A DNA stretch of 64,000 nucleotides, taken from Allobosea sp. UNC402CLCol. GTDB taxonomy: Bacteria; Pseudomonadota; Alphaproteobacteria; Rhizobiales; Beijerinckiaceae. Positions 26,740-34,992 of this stretch are shown piece after piece. Position 1 is the stretch's first letter. Every line of letters begins with the position of its first letter. The position numbers were made by a program, and so were the translations under genes. The notes under the pieces are model-generated. The model was given only the letters and a program-made list of their open reading frames with translations, was not told where the DNA came from and did no database searches. The stretch spans positions 186,001 through 250,000 of the forward strand of contig NZ_JQJJ01000009.1 in NCBI RefSeq assembly GCF_000745475.1, read 5' to 3'.

Positions 26740-27513
26740 TCAATCCCGCCGGAAGACGACGCTGGCGCCCCAGCCGAGGAACAGCGCGAGCAGGATGGTG
26801 GCCAGCCCGTAGAGCCACGGCCAGTCATAGGCGCCGGAGGCGAGGCGCTGCTCGGCGCCGGTCTTGATCACCTCGAAATTCGTCTGCTGCCGCGCCAGCG
26901 GCACGCCGCCGGCATAGAGCACGACATCGACGGTATAGGAGCCGGTCGGCGCCGTCGCGGGGACGTCGATCGGCGCGCTGAACAGGGAGTTCGAGAGAAA
27001 GGTCACGCCCCGTTGCTGATAGGCATAGAGGTCCTTGCCCTGCATGATGCGCACGAGGCTGTCGCGGAACGTCGCCACGCTGCTGTCGTCGAACCAGCTT
27101 TGCGCCGGGCGTTCGGCATTGGCGAGGCCGACCCGGTCGCGCCTCGCCGTTTCCGCGCTCATCATCTCGCTGATCGGCCGGTTGGTCGCGACCAGCAGGA
27201 AGACCGGGCTCTCGGGGAAGCGCCGCTGCGTGCGGTTGATCCAGATCGGGCCGAACCGTTCCTTCTGGCGCACCAGCAGCATGCGGCGCGGCCCGCGCAC
27301 GGTAATGATGATGTCGTGCGGGTCGCCGCGGGCGACGCTGCGCCCGTCGCGCTCGACGAGACCGAAGACGGTGAGCTGGCTGCCGGTATAGTTCGAGGTG
27401 ATCTGGATCTGGTGGCTCGACATCGCCGCGATCAGCGTCTCGGCCCGCGCCGGCATGGCGAGGGCCAGCAGGGCGGCCAGCAAGGCGAGGGCGTGGAGGC
27501 AGGCCCCTCTCAT
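26740..27513 (-). CDS. TIGR02186-family membrane-anchored protein
   Basis: A 257-residue protein with an N-terminal signal peptide (about residues 1-24, ending ARAE), a periplasmic beta-rich domain with SSHQIQITSNYTGSQLTVFG, and one C-terminal transmembrane helix (LYGLATILLALFLGWGAS). This is the family pattern of TIGR02186, which is found next to TauE/SafE permeases. The function is unproven; a periplasmic partner of the permease is a sensible inference. Its ATG overlaps the stop of the permease gene by four bases (ATGA), so the two are co-translated. It is convergent with moeA. Confidence 0.85.
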   Translation of the reverse strand: MRGACLHALALLAALLALAMPARAETLIAAMSSHQIQITSNYTGSQLTVFGLVERDGRSVARGDPHDIIITVRGPRRMLLVRQKERFGPIWINRTQRRFPESPVFLLVATNRPISEMMSAETARRDRVGLANAERPAQSWFDDSSVATFRDSLVRIMQGKDLYAYQQRGVTFLSNSLFSAPIDVPATAPTGSYTVDVVLYAGGVPLARQQTNFEVIKTGAEQRLASGAYDWPWLYGLATILLALFLGWGASVVFRRD

Positions 27514-28439
27514 CGCGCGCTCTCCGGCACGACGACCGAGAAGGGCTCGCTCGGCGGAATGAACAGCTCGATCGCGAAACGCAGCCCCACCGAGAGGATC
27601 AGCAGGGCGAGCAGCAGCCGGAAGGATTCGACGTTGAGGTTGCGCGCGGCGCGGCCGCCGAACTGGGCGCCGACGACGCCGCCGACCAGCAGCAGGGCGG
27701 CGAGGATGATGTCGACCGACTGGTTGGTAATGGCGTGCAGCAATGTCGCGCCGGTCATCGTCACCAGGATCTGGAAGAGCGAGGTGCCGACCACGACGGA
27801 GGGCGGGATGCGGAAGAAATAGATCAGCGCCGGCACGAGGATGAAGCCGCCGCCGACGCCGAGCACCGCGCCGATGAAGCCGATCACGACCGCGAGCAGC
27901 GCGATCGGGATGATGCTGCAATACAGGCCGGAGCGGTAGAAGCGCTGGCGGAACGGCAGCCCCATCCACCAGGGATGCATGCCGCCGCGCCGCTTGCGCC
28001 GCGCCGGCTTGCCGGCCCTGACGCGCAGCATCGCGCGCACGGCGTCGTAGAGCATCAGCCCGCCGATGATCGAGAACAGCGTGACGTAGGACAGGGTGAT
28101 GACCAGCTCGAGCTGGCCGAGGCGGCGCATCGCGTTGAAGAACGCCACGCCCAGCACGGTGCCGACGATGCCGCCGGAGACCAGGACGCCGCCGAGCTTG
28201 AGATCGAGCGCTTTGCGCCGGAAATAGGTCAGGACGCCGGTCATCGAGGAGCCGGCGACCTGCGCCGCCACCGTCGCCACCGCGACCGCCGGCGGAATGT
28301 CGAGGAAGATCAGCAGCGGCGTCAGCAGGAAGCCGCCGCCCACGCCGAACAGCCCGGAGATGAAGCCGACCGCGCCGCTCAAGCCCAGCACCATCAGCAC
28401 GCTGATCGGAAGCTCGGCGATCGGCAGGTAAATCTGCAC
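27510..28439 (-). CDS. TauE/SafE-family sulfite/organosulfur exporter-like permease
   Basis: A 309-residue membrane protein with two homologous halves, each with the family motif: SGLFGVGGGFLLTPLLIF (about residue 28-45) and GAVLGVGGGFILVPALIYF (about 190-208). About eight helices are predicted by eye, with a basic loop KPARRKRRGG in the middle. TauE/SafE proteins move sulfite, sulfoacetate or other anions across the inner membrane. The GTG start at 28439 has AGGGG upstream. The TIGR02186 gene is coupled downstream. The nearby TusA-like and Mrp genes also deal with sulfur, but a direct link is not shown. Confidence 0.88.
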   Translation of the reverse strand: MQIYLPIAELPISVLMVLGLSGAVGFISGLFGVGGGFLLTPLLIFLDIPPAVAVATVAAQVAGSSMTGVLTYFRRKALDLKLGGVLVSGGIVGTVLGVAFFNAMRRLGQLELVITLSYVTLFSIIGGLMLYDAVRAMLRVRAGKPARRKRRGGMHPWWMGLPFRQRFYRSGLYCSIIPIALLAVVIGFIGAVLGVGGGFILVPALIYFFRIPPSVVVGTSLFQILVTMTGATLLHAITNQSVDIILAALLLVGGVVGAQFGGRAARNLNVESFRLLLALLILSVGLRFAIELFIPPSEPFSVVVPESAR

Positions 28440-28532
28440 TTCTACCCCTCATGGACGGCGCTTGAGCAGTTGCTTGCGCCGATGATCCCAGGCTACGCGG
28501 TCCGGGTTAAGGCAAATTGTCGAAACGACGAA

Positions 28533-28557
28533 GGACGGGCCTTCCACCGGCCCGTCC
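28533..28557 (-). terminator. hairpin terminator candidate
   Basis: GGACGGGCC at 28533-28541 pairs perfectly with GGCCCGTCC at 28549-28557 around a 7-base loop. On the minus strand it is followed by TTCGTCGTTT, so it could stop transcription coming from the PodJ-like gene before the TauE gene promoter. Confidence 0.55.
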
Positions 28558-28585
28558 CAGAGACGGTCATTCTTCCTGCCGCGTC

Positions 28586-28609
28586 AACACGTCGTAAGCA
28601 TGACGTGTT
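28586..28609. repeat. perfect inverted repeat just after the PodJ-like gene
   Basis: AACACGTC at 28586-28593 pairs perfectly with GACGTGTT at 28602-28609, with an 8-base spacer. It lies ten bases beyond the stop codon of the long minus-strand gene, so a 3'-end stem is likely. Confidence 0.5.
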
Positions 28610-28618
28610 TCAGGGCTT

Positions 28619-31600
28619 TCAGCTCCGGCTCGGCTTGCCGGGTTTCGCCATCGAGGCCGTCGGGCCGGCATCCCAGCCCTTCGGCGGCGGGGTGACTTCG
28701 TTGGCGGCGGTGTCGAGCACTTTCGGCTTCCAGCCCGTCGCCCGGGCCTTGGCGGCGGCGAGCTCTTCCGGCTTCAGGCGTTGGGCGACTTCGTCGCGCT
28801 TGCGGGCGGCGTCCTCATCGCCCTGCACGGCCGCGATCGCGAACCAGACATAGGACTGCGCCAGGTCGGCCGGCGCGCCGAGCCCGCGGCCGAGCAGCAC
28901 GGCGAGATTGTACTGGCTGTCGCGCACGCCGAGCTCGGCCGCTTTCGCAAACCAGGTGTTCGCGGTGGCATAATCCGGCTTGCCGGCGGCACCCTCGGCA
29001 TAGAGCACCGCGAGGTTGTGCATCGCCTTGGCGTTGCCGCGCTCGGCGGCGCGCTGATACCAGATCCGGGCGAGGGGCAGGTCGCGCGGAGCTCCCACGC
29101 CCTTCTCGAACATGTTGCCGAGGCGGAACTGTGCCGGCGCGAGCCCCGCGACGGCCGCCCGCTCGAACAGGCGCAGGGCGAGCTTGGGGTCGCGCGAGCC
29201 GGTGGGGCCGTCGGCGGCGCGTGTCGCGAGTTCGTAGACGGCGCGTGCGTCGCCATCGAGCGCGGCCTTGCGCAGCCCGGCGCTGCCCAGCCCGGTCGGC
29301 AGATCGCCGAGGCCGGTCACGGCCTGCACCGGCTCGGAGGCGGGCAGCGTGGCGCTGGCCGTTTCCGGCGTGGCCTGCGCCGGTTCCGTTGCGGCGGATA
29401 CGGTGGCCGGAGCCGGGGCGGCGGGGGCATTGCCCGCATCCGCGTTGATGGTGCCGCCCGCATTCGCGGCAGGCGATGAGAGAGCGAGCGAGGACTGGTC
29501 CTTGGAGGGAGCCTGTTCCGCCGGCGCCGGCGGCGACAATGCCGCCGCTGTTTCCGGCAGGGCGGCCGGGGGAGCGAGCAGGTTCTGGCTCTCGTTGCTG
29601 GCCGTCTTCGTATCCTTGCCGCCCAGCGAGCTGGTGACGACCTGGGCGGTTCCCAGCGCGAGGATCACCGCGGCGAGGCCGAGCAGGAGGGGGCGCTTGC
29701 GCTTCTCCATGATCTCGCGCAGCCGGCCTGGGCTCTTCGCGGCGGGTTCGGCCGCCGTGGTGGGCGCCGTCGCGGCGGCTTCGCTGGCGGCCTTGGCCGA
29801 GCGGCGTGCGGCGGCGATCAGGCTCTGGCGAACCGATTGCGCATCCTGGCCGGCATTGGTGGTCGCCTCGGGGCGGGGGCGGCCGGAGCCCGGCTCGAGC
29901 GGCAGGTCGAAGGCCGCGCTCGGCATGGCGAGGGTCGGCTCGGTGCGCTGGGGCGCCTCGCCGGCAACCGGCCGGTCCTGAGCGGCGGGAGCCGCGACGA
30001 GCGGCTCGCGAGACGTCGAGAAGCGCCTGGTCGGCTCCTGGCGCGTCGCCGGCTCCTGGGCCCGCGGCGCGGCTGGCCGGCCGGAAGCGCCATGGCGCTC
30101 CGCTAGCAATTCGCCTTCGAGGTTCGACAGGCGGCCCATGATCGCTTCGAGCGTCTGGTTGAGGGCGCCGAGCGCGTCATGCGTCTGCCGTTCCGAGGAG
30201 ATCTGGGTGTCCCGCATGCCGGAAACCAGGCCGGAGAGCTCGACGATGCCCTTGCCCGGCGTCACCGCGCTGGTGGCCTGCACGAGCGCGGCGCGCTCGG
30301 CTGCCGTTTCCTCCCGCATCGAGCGCAGATGCACGACCAGATCCTGCAGCGTCCGCTCGATGCCGCTCTCGGCGTGGCGGGTCGCGGCCGCCTCGTCGAG
30401 CCGGGCGGCGATCCCCGAGATCTGTTGCTCGAGCGCCTCGAAGGACTCCGAATTCGCTTCAGGCGCGCCAGCTTCGTCGATCTTCTCGGCGAGGTGGCGC
30501 AGCATGTCTTCGATCGGCTTGAGAGCGGCCGGCACGCGCCCGTCCGCGCCCTCGGTCATGCGGACAAGCTCGCTCGAGGCCGCGAGGCTCTCGATGCGCC
30601 CGGCCAGGGCTTCGATCTGGCGCGTGACGGCGACCGGGCTGTTCTCGGCGAGCCGCTCGACATGCTGCTGGAGCAGGTCGAGGCGATGGTCGATCTGGTT
30701 ATCGGGGCGACGCTCGGCGATTTCGTCGAAACGCTGCGACAGCCGGTCGATCTGGCCTGCCAGCGCCGAGAGCGGCCCCAGCTCGAACTCGCGCGGGCGG
30801 CCCGAAAGCACGGCGCTGCGCACATCCTCGATGGCCGAGGACAGGTTGCGCATCTCGCGCATGTCGGGTTCGATCTCGCGCAGCCGGCTGATCTCGAAGC
30901 CGAGCGAGGCGATCTGCTGCGAGAGCTCTTCCAGCCGGTGGTCGTTGCCGTTCTGCGCGACCAGCTCGCGCAGCTCGGCGATATCGCGCGCCAGCGGCGT
31001 CGGATCGATGCCGCCAGCCGATGCGAGCGCGTCGATCTTGTTCGCCAGATGCGCGATCTCGCGCTGGACATGCTGGTAGCCACCGCCCGAGCGATCTTGC
31101 GACAGGCGTGAAACCTCCGCCTCGAGGCGGGCCAGCGGCTTCAGTACCGGTTCGAAATGATCGCGGCCGGCGAGCCTGTCGAGGCGCTCGCCGAGAGCGG
31201 CGATCTTGGTCTCGATCGTATGGGCGAGATCGCCGCCGAAGGGGGCCGCGGGCCGCTGCTGCGGCGCGGCCGCGCGCCGCGCATCCGGCGAGAGGCGTGC
31301 GCTGAGGTCGCGCAGATCCTCGCGCAGCGCCGAGATGCGGTCCTGCGAAGCTTGAGCCGGCCGAGGCGCCTCGCTCTCGTCCCGATCGAGCAGGCGCTGG
31401 CGCGTGCGGATATCGGTGACGGCGGCGGCGAGTCCGTCGCGGCTGAACGCAAGCCGGGGAGAGCGATCCTCGCCGGCCTGCTGCCGGGGCTCGACGGCGC
31501 GGCGCTCGATCTCGACGATCCGCTCGCCGATCGACTTGATGGCCTCGGCGATGACGCTGGTCGCCCGCTCCTGGCGTTCGGCGGCCGTCCGCTCGCCCGA

Positions 31601-31996
31601 GGACAGGCGGTCCTCGGTCTTCTCGATCCAGCGCGTGATCGAATCGAGCGCCCCGGCGGTGCGTGCGCTCGTCTCGCGCGTCAGCCTCTCGGTCGCCGCC
31701 GCCTGGCGGAGCAGGATGTCGATCTCATTGCGCGAGGGCTGAGGGGTCGGTGCGCGCGCGGCGGTTTCGGTCTGCGTCTGGGAGAGCCGCGCGAGCCGCT
31801 CCGAGAGGGCGGCGATATCGAGCTGCTCCGGCGGCGCCGTGGCGGCCATCGCCGGCTGCGCCTCCTCGCTCTCGTCGCGAATCTTGTGATCGAGCCATTC
31901 GCCCAAGGTCATGCCGGCGCGGCGAGCCGCCGCCTTAGCCGCATCGCGCGTCCTCGGGTCGACCCCCTTGACGCTCCAGGGCAAGCTGTTCGCCAT
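28619..31996 (-). CDS. PodJ-like polar scaffold: coiled coil, transmembrane helix, Sel1 repeats
   Basis: An 1125-residue protein. Residues 1-45 (WSVKGVDPRTRDAAKAAARR then GMTLGEWLDHKI) are the conserved N-terminal element of alphaproteobacterial PodJ-type proteins. About 60-640 is charged, heptad-rich coiled coil. Then comes a disordered proline/alanine stretch, one transmembrane helix near residues 762-785 (RPLLLGLAAVILALG), a second low-complexity part and, from about 895, at least four Sel1/TPR-like repeats such as AALDGDARAVYELATRAADG and RGNAKAMHNLAVLYAEGA. By analogy with PodJ the N terminus is cytoplasmic and the Sel1 part periplasmic, organising a cell pole. No catalytic peptidoglycan-binding domain is seen. 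The ATG at 31996 has GGAGG about thirteen bases upstream. It stands alone, divergent from the MerR gene. Confidence 0.82.
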   Translation of the reverse strand: MANSLPWSVKGVDPRTRDAAKAAARRAGMTLGEWLDHKIRDESEEAQPAMAATAPPEQLDIAALSERLARLSQTQTETAARAPTPQPSRNEIDILLRQAAATERLTRETSARTAGALDSITRWIEKTEDRLSSGERTAAERQERATSVIAEAIKSIGERIVEIERRAVEPRQQAGEDRSPRLAFSRDGLAAAVTDIRTRQRLLDRDESEAPRPAQASQDRISALREDLRDLSARLSPDARRAAAPQQRPAAPFGGDLAHTIETKIAALGERLDRLAGRDHFEPVLKPLARLEAEVSRLSQDRSGGGYQHVQREIAHLANKIDALASAGGIDPTPLARDIAELRELVAQNGNDHRLEELSQQIASLGFEISRLREIEPDMREMRNLSSAIEDVRSAVLSGRPREFELGPLSALAGQIDRLSQRFDEIAERRPDNQIDHRLDLLQQHVERLAENSPVAVTRQIEALAGRIESLAASSELVRMTEGADGRVPAALKPIEDMLRHLAEKIDEAGAPEANSESFEALEQQISGIAARLDEAAATRHAESGIERTLQDLVVHLRSMREETAAERAALVQATSAVTPGKGIVELSGLVSGMRDTQISSERQTHDALGALNQTLEAIMGRLSNLEGELLAERHGASGRPAAPRAQEPATRQEPTRRFSTSREPLVAAPAAQDRPVAGEAPQRTEPTLAMPSAAFDLPLEPGSGRPRPEATTNAGQDAQSVRQSLIAAARRSAKAASEAAATAPTTAAEPAAKSPGRLREIMEKRKRPLLLGLAAVILALGTAQVVTSSLGGKDTKTASNESQNLLAPPAALPETAAALSPPAPAEQAPSKDQSSLALSSPAANAGGTINADAGNAPAAPAPATVSAATEPAQATPETASATLPASEPVQAVTGLGDLPTGLGSAGLRKAALDGDARAVYELATRAADGPTGSRDPKLALRLFERAAVAGLAPAQFRLGNMFEKGVGAPRDLPLARIWYQRAAERGNAKAMHNLAVLYAEGAAGKPDYATANTWFAKAAELGVRDSQYNLAVLLGRGLGAPADLAQSYVWFAIAAVQGDEDAARKRDEVAQRLKPEELAAAKARATGWKPKVLDTAANEVTPPPKGWDAGPTASMAKPGKPSRS

Positions 31997-32354
31997 GATT
32001 GTGCTCGCCTCCAGGGCCCGTTGTTAACGAAGGCGCAGCTCCCTGACGCCGCCGCTTCCGCTCGATCCGGCGATCCGTGAAAAGAACGTTGACGAAGTCG
32101 CAACGCCGGTCCGCGCCCCTGAGATTTCGCCGGCATGGTAAACAGCGGGTTAAGAATTCCGACCGATCCGTTAATTTTTTCCGAAGCGCCGCTTTTCTGC
32201 CGCCTTGTCGGGGTTCGTATAACCGTAACTTACCCCACCCTGGGGGCGTATTACCTGACGCTAGGGGAGGGGGTGCCGTAAGAAGACATCTCAGCAAGGC
32301 GATGCCGCCAATATGTGCCGGTGCCGCCGTCCATCTTTCAAGGAATGAATGCTC
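31997..32354. promoter_or_regulatory. divergent promoter region, podJ-like / merR
   Basis: This 358-base gap carries the promoters of two divergent genes. It is less GC-rich than its flanks around 32140-32200, with several TTAA words, and holds an inverted repeat at 32229-32282. No gene of its own is convincing here. Confidence 0.5.
32229..32282. promoter_or_regulatory. interrupted inverted repeat upstream of merR
   Basis: CTTACCCCACCC at 32229-32240 matches the reverse complement of GGGTGCCGTAAG at 32271-32282 with two mismatches. The 30-base spacer includes a second G-rich/C-rich pair. It ends about 70 bases before the MerR start codon and might be an autoregulatory site. Confidence 0.4.
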
Positions 32355-32813
32355 ATGTCGCGCCAAAGCTCAGCTATGGCGGGTTCCTCGATTCATGAGA
32401 CCCGCGCTGACAATGTCCCGGTCGCGGATTCCGATGCCGGGGGCTTCACCATCAGCGATCTCGCCCGTGATTTCGGCGTGACGCTGCGAACCCTGCGCTT
32501 CTACGAATCCCGCGGCCTGCTTGCGCCGGCCCGCTCGGGCATGACGCGCATCTATTCGGCGCGTGATCGTGCCCGGCTCGCGCTCATCCTCAAGGGCAAG
32601 CAGCTCGGCTTCACCCTGGTCGAGATTCGCGCCATGCTCGCCAATGAGGAGAAGAAGGCGGGCTCGGCGGGCAAGTCGGCCTCGGTCGGCGGCCTGCATC
32701 TCAGCCGCGATCAGATCGTCGAGCAGCTCGAGCTGCTGCGCAGCCAGCGCGCCGAGATCGAGGACGCCATCAAGGAGCTCGAGGGCTCGCTCACCCGGCT
32801 CAGCGCCGCCTGA
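32355..32813 (+). CDS. MerR-family transcriptional regulator
   Basis: A 152-residue MerR protein. After a variable N terminus of about 25 residues comes the winged-helix SDLARDFGVTLRTLRFYESR with GLLAPARSG, then GKQLGFTLVEIRAML and a C-terminal coiled coil ending QRAEIEDAIKELEGSLTRL. There are no metal-binding cysteines, so it is not a metal sensor. Homologues with this look are found in front of fatty-acid degradation genes in alphaproteobacteria, and here an acyl-CoA dehydrogenase, thiolase and FadB/FadJ-like gene follow; control of that set is inference. AAGGA lies ten bases before the ATG at 32355; an ATG six bases earlier is also possible. A strong terminator follows at 32904. Confidence 0.88.
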   Translation: MSRQSSAMAGSSIHETRADNVPVADSDAGGFTISDLARDFGVTLRTLRFYESRGLLAPARSGMTRIYSARDRARLALILKGKQLGFTLVEIRAMLANEEKKAGSAGKSASVGGLHLSRDQIVEQLELLRSQRAEIEDAIKELEGSLTRLSAA

Positions 32814-32903
32814 GATCGTACCGCGTCGCGGGCCGATCCGGTTTCCGACGAAAAGCGCGGGGTCACCTCCCGTCTCCGGATGGATGCACGTGGTCCGTCC
32901 CAG

Positions 32904-32928
32904 AACCCCGGCTTTGCCGGGGTTTTTT
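32904..32928 (+). terminator. Rho-independent terminator after merR
   Basis: AACCCCGGC at 32904-32912, a TTT loop, and GCCGGGGTT at 32916-32924 form a perfect nine-base stem that runs into a six-T tract. It ends the merR transcript and separates it from the acyl-CoA dehydrogenase gene. Confidence 0.9.
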
Positions 32929-32982
32929 GTTGCCTTGCCATCGAACGGTCACGCGCTGGAGGACAAATTCCCCGGACACCCA

Positions 32983-33010
32983 TTGCGCGTCGGGCAAGAT
33001 TGTTTATATA
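32983..33010 (+). promoter_or_regulatory. candidate sigma-70 promoter of the beta-oxidation genes
   Basis: TTGCGC at 32983-32988 and TATATA at 33005-33010 are 16 bases apart, in the only AT-rich patch of this gap and about 57 bases before the acyl-CoA dehydrogenase start. The fit to consensus is modest. Confidence 0.4.
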
Positions 33011-33067
33011 TGAACTATCTGAGCGGCGCCCGCTGAACGCCGCCATGCGACGAGAGGGAGGACCACG

Positions 33068-34855
33068 ATGCCGGTCTACAAGGCACCCGTCGACGATACG
33101 CTTTTCCTGCTCAACGACGTTTTCAATATCGAGCGCTACAACAACCTGCCGGGCTTCGCCGACGCGTCCTCGGACGTGATCGAAGCCGTGCTCGGCGAGG
33201 GCGCCAAGCTCTGCGAGGAAGTGCTCCAGCCGATCAACTATTCCGGCGACCAGGAGGGCTGCACCCGCCACCCAGACGGCCGCGTCACCACGCCGAAGGG
33301 CTTCAAGGAGGCTTATGAGGCCTATGCCGGCGGCGGCTGGATCGGCCTTGCGATGGATCCGGAATATGGCGGCCAGGGCCTGCCCTACACGCTTGGCGCC
33401 GTGATGAACGAATACGCCTCCGCCGCGAACATGGCCTTCGCCATGTATCCGGGCCTGACCATGGGCGCGATCGCCGCGCTCTACGTCCATGGCTCGGACG
33501 AGATCAAGCGCACCTATCTGCCGAAGATGATCGACGGCACCTGGTCGGGCACCATGAACCTGACCGAGCCGCATTGCGGCACCGATCTCGGCCTGCTCAA
33601 GACCAAGGCCGTGCCGAATGGCGACGGCTCCTACGCCATCTCCGGCACCAAGATCTTCATCTCGGCCGGCGAGCAGGACATCACCGAGAACATCATCCAT
33701 CTCGTGCTCGCCCGTATCGAGGGCGCGCCGGCCGGCGTGAAGGGCATCTCCCTCTTCGTCGTGCCCAGAAACAAGCTGGGCAGCGACGGCTCGGTCGGCG
33801 CCAATAACGGCGTGTCCTGCGGCTCGATCGAGCACAAGATGGGCATCCACGGCAATGCCACCTGCGTCATGAACTATGACGGCGCGCAGGGCTGGCTGGT
33901 CGGGGCGGAGAACAAGGGCCTCAACGCCATGTTCGTGATGATGAACGAGGCCCGCCTCGGCGTCGCGATCCAGGGGCTCGCCCAGTCCGAGGTCGCCTAT
34001 CAGAATGCCGTCGCCTACGCCAAGGAGCGTCTGCAGGGTCGCGCGCTGACCGGCGCCAAGGAGCCCGCCAAGCCGGCCGACCCGATCATCGTCCACCCCG
34101 ACGTGCGCCGCACGCTGATGTCGATCAAGGCCTTCAACGAGGCGGCCCGCGCCTTCGTGCTCTGGAACGCGCTCAAGTCCGACATCGCCCATCGCTCCGG
34201 CGACGCGGCCGAGCGTCAGGCGGCCGACGACCAACTCGGCCTGATGACCCCGGTGCTCAAGGGCGTGCTGACCGATGTCGGCTTCGACAATGCCGTGAAG
34301 GCGCAGCAGATGTTCGGCGGCCATGGCTATATCGCCGAGACCGGCGTCGAGCAGTTCGTCCGCGATGCCCGCATCGCGATGATCTACGAGGGCGCCAACG
34401 GCGTGCAGGCGATGGACCTCGTCGGCCGCAAGCTCGGCCGCGACGGCGGCCGCGGTATCATGGCCTTCTTCAACGAGGTCGGTGGCTTCCTGAAGGAGAA
34501 TGCCGAGGACGAGGCGCTGAAGCCCCTGCTCGGGCCTTTGCAGGTTTCATTGGGCCATCTCCAGCAGGCGGCGATGTGGTTCATGAACAACGCACTCGCC
34601 AAGCCGGACAATGCCGGCGCCGGCGCCAGCGATTTCATGCACCTGCTCGGCCTCGTCTCGCTCGGCTACATGTGGGTGAAGATGGCCAAGGCCGCGCAGG
34701 AGAAGCTCAAGGCCGGTGCCGACGAGCGGATGAGCGCCAAGCTCGTCACCGCCCGCTTCTTCATGGAGCGCACTTTGCCGGAAACCGCCGCCCATCTGGC
34801 GCGGATCACCGCCGGCGCGGATACGACGATGGCGCTCAGCGTCGAGCAGTTCTGA
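33068..34855 (+). CDS. acyl-CoA dehydrogenase (DmdC-like long form)
   Basis: A 595-residue acyl-CoA dehydrogenase with the extra C-terminal domain found in 3-methylmercaptopropionyl-CoA dehydrogenase (DmdC) and related enzymes. FAD/substrate segments are MNLTEPHCGTDLGLLKTKA (about residue 160-178), YAISGTKIFISAGEQD (about 190-205) and MFGGHGYIAETGVEQFVRDA, followed by the catalytic-base region IYEGANGVQAMDLVGRK (about 440). It introduces the first double bond in acyl-CoA oxidation and passes electrons to ETF. GAGAGGGAGG precedes the ATG at 33068. The next genes are a thiolase and a bifunctional FadB/FadJ-like protein, completing a beta-oxidation set. Chain-length preference cannot be read from sequence. 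Confidence 0.93.
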   Translation: MPVYKAPVDDTLFLLNDVFNIERYNNLPGFADASSDVIEAVLGEGAKLCEEVLQPINYSGDQEGCTRHPDGRVTTPKGFKEAYEAYAGGGWIGLAMDPEYGGQGLPYTLGAVMNEYASAANMAFAMYPGLTMGAIAALYVHGSDEIKRTYLPKMIDGTWSGTMNLTEPHCGTDLGLLKTKAVPNGDGSYAISGTKIFISAGEQDITENIIHLVLARIEGAPAGVKGISLFVVPRNKLGSDGSVGANNGVSCGSIEHKMGIHGNATCVMNYDGAQGWLVGAENKGLNAMFVMMNEARLGVAIQGLAQSEVAYQNAVAYAKERLQGRALTGAKEPAKPADPIIVHPDVRRTLMSIKAFNEAARAFVLWNALKSDIAHRSGDAAERQAADDQLGLMTPVLKGVLTDVGFDNAVKAQQMFGGHGYIAETGVEQFVRDARIAMIYEGANGVQAMDLVGRKLGRDGGRGIMAFFNEVGGFLKENAEDEALKPLLGPLQVSLGHLQQAAMWFMNNALAKPDNAGAGASDFMHLLGLVSLGYMWVKMAKAAQEKLKAGADERMSAKLVTARFFMERTLPETAAHLARITAGADTTMALSVEQF

Positions 34856-34865
34856 CGAAAACGCC

Positions 34866-34944
34866 GTCATGCCCGGGCTTGACCCGTGCATCTCTTGCAG
34901 AACCCGCTGGATGACGAGATGGTCGGGTCAAGCCCGACCATGAC
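34866..34944. repeat. REP-like palindrome between acyl-CoA dehydrogenase and thiolase genes
   Basis: The arm at 34866-34886 (starting GTCATGCCCGGGCTTGACCC) and the arm at 34924-34944 (ending CGACCATGAC) are reverse complements with 19 of 21 matches. The GGGCTTGACCCG core is a widespread Hyphomicrobiales intergenic repeat type. It lies inside the beta-oxidation gene run and could trim or stabilise the message. Confidence 0.8.
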
Positions 34945-34992
34945 GTCCGGCACCAGAACGCGCCGTCCGACGGCGCCCCGGGAGGCCACCAA

